Origin: Knoellia sp. S7-12
Lineage (GTDB): Bacteria > Actinomycetota > Actinomycetes > Actinomycetales > Dermatophilaceae
Reading direction: 5' to 3'
DNA length: 64,000 bases
Assembly (NCBI RefSeq): GCF_040518285.1
Contig: NZ_CP155449.1
Location: 186,001-250,000, forward strand
Below are positions 60,602-64,000 of the stretch, piece by piece; the first letter of the stretch is position 1, and the number at the start of each line of letters is the position of its first letter. The notes beneath the pieces were generated by a model. It was not told where the DNA came from, made no database searches, and saw only the letters and a list, made by a program, of their open reading frames with translations. The translations under genes were made by a program, and so were the position numbers.

Positions 60602-62162
60602 CGCCGGCGATTTCGCCCGCGACACTGGCGACATTGCTCGCTCCAGCGACGGTCTCGTCCGCGACCGCAGCAGACTGGGCCTGCTCGTTCTCTCCTTCGC
60701 CCTGCTTCTCGTCGTCGGGCTGACCCTCCCGAACGCCGCCGCCCCCGACCTCGGCCCCCGTGGCTGGGCGCCGGGCAGCATGCTCCCGTTCACGCTCGGT
60801 CCGGCCTGGGTCACGGGAGCCATGTGGACGGCATACACGCTGGGAGCGGTGGCAGTTGTCCTTGCCGTGACCGGTCGCGGCAGCCATGAGCTGCCCCGCC
60901 CCGTCGTCGCGGCACTCGCGCTCCTCGCGGCACTCACGACTCCGTTCGGCTCCGGCGATCACGTGAGCTACGCGGCATACGGACGCATTCTCGCGCTGGG
61001 CGACAACCCCTGGCTCGTGTCGCCGGTCAGCTGGCGCGGAGGCTCGGACCCCGTCGTCAGCCAGGTCGAGGCGCCATGGACCGAGGAGCCGAGCGTCTAT
61101 GGGCCGTTCGCCACGCTGGTCCAGGGCCTCACCTCACTCGGCGGCGGGGACAACCTGCGCCAGACCGTGTGGCTGTGGCAGATCGTCGTCATCGCTGCGT
61201 GGCTTGCCGTGCGGTGGGCGCTGCGGCGGATGCTCCCCGGTCGCGAGGCCCGCATCGACGTGGTCTGGACGGCGAACCCGATCGTCTTCTCGGTCGGCGT
61301 CCTCGGCGCGCACGTCGACCTGCTCGCGACAGCCCTTGTCGTCGTTGCGGTGTGGGCCGCCCATCGCCACGTCGGCCTGGGTGGCGCTGCGCTGGCCGGC
61401 ACCTTCGCGGCGCTCGCCGTCTCGTCGAAGTTCACGTATGCCGTGGTGCTGCTCGCGCTCCTCCTCGCCTTCAAGGATCGACGGTTCGCCCGCGGCGGGG
61501 TGCTGCTCGGATCGGCGGCGGCGGTGGCCGGAGCTCTCCATCTCTGGGCTGGCCCGCAGGTCTATGACCAGCTCGGGCGGTCAGCGCGTGCCGTCGCCCT
61601 CGCCTCACCGTGGCGCTGGTTCCTCGAGCTCACTGGTGGTGGCCCGGCGGTGCGTTCGGTGATCTCGGTGCTGGCGGCCCTCGCCGCGATCGGGTTCGCG
61701 TACTGCTTGTGGCGACTCCTGCGCCTCCCAGCCCCCCTTGCGTCTGCGTGGATGGCTGCTGGAACCGCCACATCCGCAGACGCAAGGGGAGAGGTGGGGG
61801 GTGGACTTGGTGTTCGCGCGCTGACGTGGGTCGTCGTCCTCGCCGGCGGCTACGCGCTGGCGGCTCCCTATTCACTGCCCTGGTACGACGTCATCGTCTG
61901 GGCGGCGCTGCCGGCCGTGGCCTGGGGATCACGACTGCAGCTGGTCGTCGTGCTGTCGTTGTTGGCTCGGCTGTGGATCATGGCGATGGCCTACACCCCG
62001 GGACGGGTGCTGGGCATGACGCCCGGCGTCGAGGACGTGACGATGACCGTCCGGACGCGGGTGGCGCCCGCGGTCCTGCTGGCGGTGTGGATCTGGGTCG
62101 TCAGGAGCGCCTGGCGCGCCGGGTCCCGGCGACTGCCCGCAGGTCGTCCTCCAGAGTCCTGA
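60582..62162 (+). CDS. Polyprenol-phosphate mannosyltransferase-like GT-C membrane protein
   Basis: Predicted 526-residue GT-C glycosyltransferase with about 11-13 helices. The conserved loop SGDHVSYAAYGRILALGDNPW resembles MptA/MptB-type alpha-1,6-mannosyltransferases, and VSPVSWRGGSDPVV, APWTEEPSVYGPFATLVQGL follow it. It would transfer a sugar from polyprenyl phosphate to an extracellular glycan. A long inverted repeat is inserted in frame at 61734-61789, between two membrane helices. GTG 60582 or 60573 may start it; both overlap the GT2 gene. It converges on the last gene with 62 bases of overlap. Confidence 0.75.
   Translation: MSHTASDAGDFARDTGDIARSSDGLVRDRSRLGLLVLSFALLLVVGLTLPNAAAPDLGPRGWAPGSMLPFTLGPAWVTGAMWTAYTLGAVAVVLAVTGRGSHELPRPVVAALALLAALTTPFGSGDHVSYAAYGRILALGDNPWLVSPVSWRGGSDPVVSQVEAPWTEEPSVYGPFATLVQGLTSLGGGDNLRQTVWLWQIVVIAAWLAVRWALRRMLPGREARIDVVWTANPIVFSVGVLGAHVDLLATALVVVAVWAAHRHVGLGGAALAGTFAALAVSSKFTYAVVLLALLLAFKDRRFARGGVLLGSAAAVAGALHLWAGPQVYDQLGRSARAVALASPWRWFLELTGGGPAVRSVISVLAALAAIGFAYCLWRLLRLPAPLASAWMAAGTATSADARGEVGGGLGVRALTWVVVLAGGYALAAPYSLPWYDVIVWAALPAVAWGSRLQLVVVLSLLARLWIMAMAYTPGRVLGMTPGVEDVTMTVRTRVAPAVLLAVWIWVVRSAWRAGSRRLPAGRPPES
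61734..61789. repeat. Inverted repeat inside the GT-C gene
   Basis: CCCCTTGCGTCTGCG (61734-61748) pairs perfectly with CGCAGACGCAAGGGG (61775-61789), and GATG (61751-61754) with CATC (61771-61774) inside. It is in frame and encodes a polar loop between helices, so it is tolerated by the protein. Confidence 0.85.
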
Positions 62163-64000
62163 CGACGACGCTGACGATGAGGGGCACGGCGACCGTTGCA
62201 CCGACGGCGGGGATGGCCGTGCCGGAGTCGTTGATGAGGAAGCCGATGGTCAAGGTGATGACGAGGGCGATGAGCCCGGCGCGCAACGTCGGCGCCTTCT
62301 CGGCGGCCTTGCCCAGGCCGCGCGAACCCCACGACGTCGGCCGCGCCAGCACATAGATGACAAAGAGGAGTGCAGCGGGCACGAGCAGCGTGAGCGGCGC
62401 GTTGCCGAGCAGGATGCTCCAGTTCTGCTGACCCTTGCGGATCACGATGTCGAGGGCGTTGCCGTCGATGATCGCCTGGATGAAGCGGCCCAGGTGGCTG
62501 CGGTCATCGGGGGAGCGCAGCCAGTCGAGGAACGCGACACCAAAGAACAGGCCGACCGAGCCGAGACCGATGAGCGCGACGCGCTGCCACGTCATCCGCA
62601 GGCCGAGGATCGACAGGATGAGATAGGCGATGCCGGGGATGTAGGCAGGCGGGCCGCCCCCGTCGGCGCCCCAGAACGGTGCGCCGTCGATGATGACCGT
62701 GCCCACGGCGATGGCGAAGACGACAGCGGCCGCCACGCGCGGCCGACGGTGGCTCACGAGATAGCTCGACACCGCCGTCGCGAGGAGGATCGAGGACGTG
62801 GCGAAGAGCGCAAAAGTCACATTGCCCATGCCATAGAACCGACCCGCGACCACCGGTTGCAAACCCATCAGCGAGGACTGCTGGAGTCGTGACCCGGTGA
62901 TGATGTCGCCGGCGAGCACCGCCACCGTGACGGCCGCAACGAAGGCCAGCGGTCCGAGAGCTGCGCGTCCCCACGGACCGCGCAGGGCGGCATACGCGAT
63001 GAGGGCGACGAAGAGACCGACCGCACCAACGATGGAGATCATCGGGATCGGGAAGCGCCACCAGGGCAGGAGGTTCGCGAGGAATGTCGAGGCCGGCACC
63101 GACGCTGCGAGGACCGCGATGACGCGCACGATGCCGAGCACGCGACGGCGGGTGTCAGGGCCGCCGATCTTGCCCTTCCAGACGAGGAAGACGAGCAGAT
63201 AGATGACGAGCTGACCGTAGGCGAAGGTGTTGAAGAACGGCGGGACGAGGCTGTGCACCTCATGGCTCGCGAGGTCGTAGTCGACGAGCTTCTGGAGTCG
63301 GTCGGCGGCACGCCTCTCGGAGTTGTCGGGTGCCGGGTCGCTCGTCATCGCGGTGCCACCGAGGCCGGGGGGGAGGGTGATCCCCGTGATCGACATGAGC
63401 GTGGCCGGGACGTCCTGGGCCTGGACGAGGCCGGGCTGGCGGGTGGACTGGGCGTTGAGCTGGCCCGGTCCGTAGTTCGGCCCACGGGCGACGGCGAGGC
63501 GCAGACGCTCGGTCACGCCGGCGTCGGAGAGACTCGCGACGATGAAGTCGGCACCGCCGGGCGCGGCGTTCATGACGTCACCGATGCGCTTGTCGATGGC
63601 CGCGATCTGAGTGGTCCGGGTGCCTTCGGCGGGCTGCTCGCCGGCGGCGATGTCGGACGGATCTCGCACGCTGCCCACATCGACGATCGTCACCGGGCAC
63701 GTGTTCATGTCGACGAGCAGAGTGTCGTCGGCGTAGGGGGTGTAGCGGTCGGCCGTGCCATCGGGCAGCGCCGCAGCGATGGCGGCACCCGGACCGACGG
63801 GCTTGATGCAGACGTTGGACTTCTCCGCGGCCTCGCCGAGGAGTCCCAGCTTGCTGTCGAACTTGAGGTCAGCAGCCGCCTTGGTGAACGTGTCCCAGTC
63901 CGGGATGACGCCGCCCGTGGGTTCACCGATGGGGCTGCACGGACGCTCCTGGGCCGAGCCGGTGCCGACGCGCGGTGCGGCGGCGCGGTTGGCGGCCGAC
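62101..64000 (-). CDS. Large membrane protein with extracytoplasmic N-terminal domain, 5' end beyond window
   Basis: The reading continues without a stop to the window edge, so the gene is partial. The N-terminal part seen here includes SAANRAAAPRVG, then CSPIGEPTGGVIPDWD and VDMNTCPVTIVDVGSV, which match a large actinobacterial membrane-protein family (alkaline-phosphatase-like outer domain) from memory. About ten hydrophobic helices occupy the C-terminal ~330 residues, starting QLVIYLLVFLVWKG. Function unknown, though its position beside two glycosyltransferases suggests cell-envelope work. It overlaps the convergent GT-C gene at the 3' end. Confidence 0.8.
   Translation of the reverse strand, partial: SAANRAAAPRVGTGSAQERPCSPIGEPTGGVIPDWDTFTKAAADLKFDSKLGLLGEAAEKSNVCIKPVGPGAAIAAALPDGTADRYTPYADDTLLVDMNTCPVTIVDVGSVRDPSDIAAGEQPAEGTRTTQIAAIDKRIGDVMNAAPGGADFIVASLSDAGVTERLRLAVARGPNYGPGQLNAQSTRQPGLVQAQDVPATLMSITGITLPPGLGGTAMTSDPAPDNSERRAADRLQKLVDYDLASHEVHSLVPPFFNTFAYGQLVIYLLVFLVWKGKIGGPDTRRRVLGIVRVIAVLAASVPASTFLANLLPWWRFPIPMISIVGAVGLFVALIAYAALRGPWGRAALGPLAFVAAVTVAVLAGDIITGSRLQQSSLMGLQPVVAGRFYGMGNVTFALFATSSILLATAVSSYLVSHRRPRVAAAVVFAIAVGTVIIDGAPFWGADGGGPPAYIPGIAYLILSILGLRMTWQRVALIGLGSVGLFFGVAFLDWLRSPDDRSHLGRFIQAIIDGNALDIVIRKGQQNWSILLGNAPLTLLVPAALLFVIYVLARPTSWGSRGLGKAAEKAPTLRAGLIALVITLTIGFLINDSGTAIPAVGATVAVPLIVSVVVRTLEDDLRAVAGTRRARRS

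Noticed and set aside
1..64000. tRNA, rRNA, CRISPR, riboswitch or attachment sites
   Set aside because: I saw no cloverleaf-like block, ribosomal sequence, spaced identical repeats or known riboswitch motif; the repeats present have other designs.

Overview
The window is 64 kb of GC-rich actinobacterial chromosome. Supporting signs are mycothiol-type enzymes, DUF3618 and Actinobacterial Holin-X proteins, a CsoR/CopZ/CopA copper operon, a polyprenol-mannose-type glycosyltransferase and frequent ATGA/GTGA gene overlaps. The gene mix and style fit Micrococcales, perhaps an Intrasporangiaceae-like organism; that placement is inference. Genes are packed tightly, no gene-free stretch exceeds 300 bases, and I see no rRNA, tRNA, CRISPR array, transposase or prophage.

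Layout. 0-5.4 kb: a three-gene envelope operon (small membrane protein, Holin-X, DUF3618), then a zinc-dependent phospholipase C-like membrane protein coupled to an unknown protein. 5.4-11.5 kb: scattered metabolic genes (VOC protein, EamA exporter, PhzF isomerase, mycothiol-dependent isomerase-like protein, group A flavin monooxygenase, frameshifted DUF2207 protein). 11.6-23 kb: a signalling block with a transporter/cyclic-nucleotide-sensor/patatin fusion, a secreted protein, a large class III nucleotide cyclase with AAA and TPR regions, and a divergent LAL-type LuxR regulator. 23-29 kb: a tripartite tricarboxylate transporter (TctCBA) facing a CitA/CitB-type two-component system. 29-34.6 kb: DedA protein, MecA_N-type penicillin-binding protein, photolyase and small proteins. 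34.6-38.4 kb: csoR-copZ-anchored protein-copA with a visible CsoR operator. 38.4-39.1 kb: a VapBC-like toxin-antitoxin pair with paired palindromes upstream. 39.1-44.1 kb: a four-gene family-5 ABC importer under a perfect Fur/Zur-type box. 44.1-58 kb: pirin, acetyltransferases, secreted S1 protease, ABC-F protein, AraC regulator facing a metallo-beta-lactamase-fold pseudoenzyme and a SnoaL protein, glutaryl-CoA dehydrogenase, a CarH-like B12 regulator, and an ECF sigma factor coupled to ogt. 58-64 kb: RsbW-like ATPase, DUF5926, GT2 and GT-C glycosyltransferases, and a large membrane protein cut by the window edge.

How parts work together. The most suggestive locus is 11.6-20 kb, where a likely cyclic-nucleotide producer lies about 1.2 kb from a protein that joins a cyclic-nucleotide-binding domain to a patatin lipase and a transporter. 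Elsewhere regulators sit beside their likely targets: CitAB with TctCBA, CsoR with CopZA, a Fur-family box with the ABC importer, and AraC with the MBL/SnoaL pair.

The intergenic DNA is rich in structure: a perfect 58-bp palindrome with a second copy 16 kb away, nested hairpins between convergent genes, a composite direct-repeat/palindrome element, an in-frame inverted repeat inside a glycosyltransferase gene, and an octamer (GTATGCCG and its complement) that occurs about forty times. Several genes appear leaderless, with a TANNNT -10 box 6-7 bases before the start codon.
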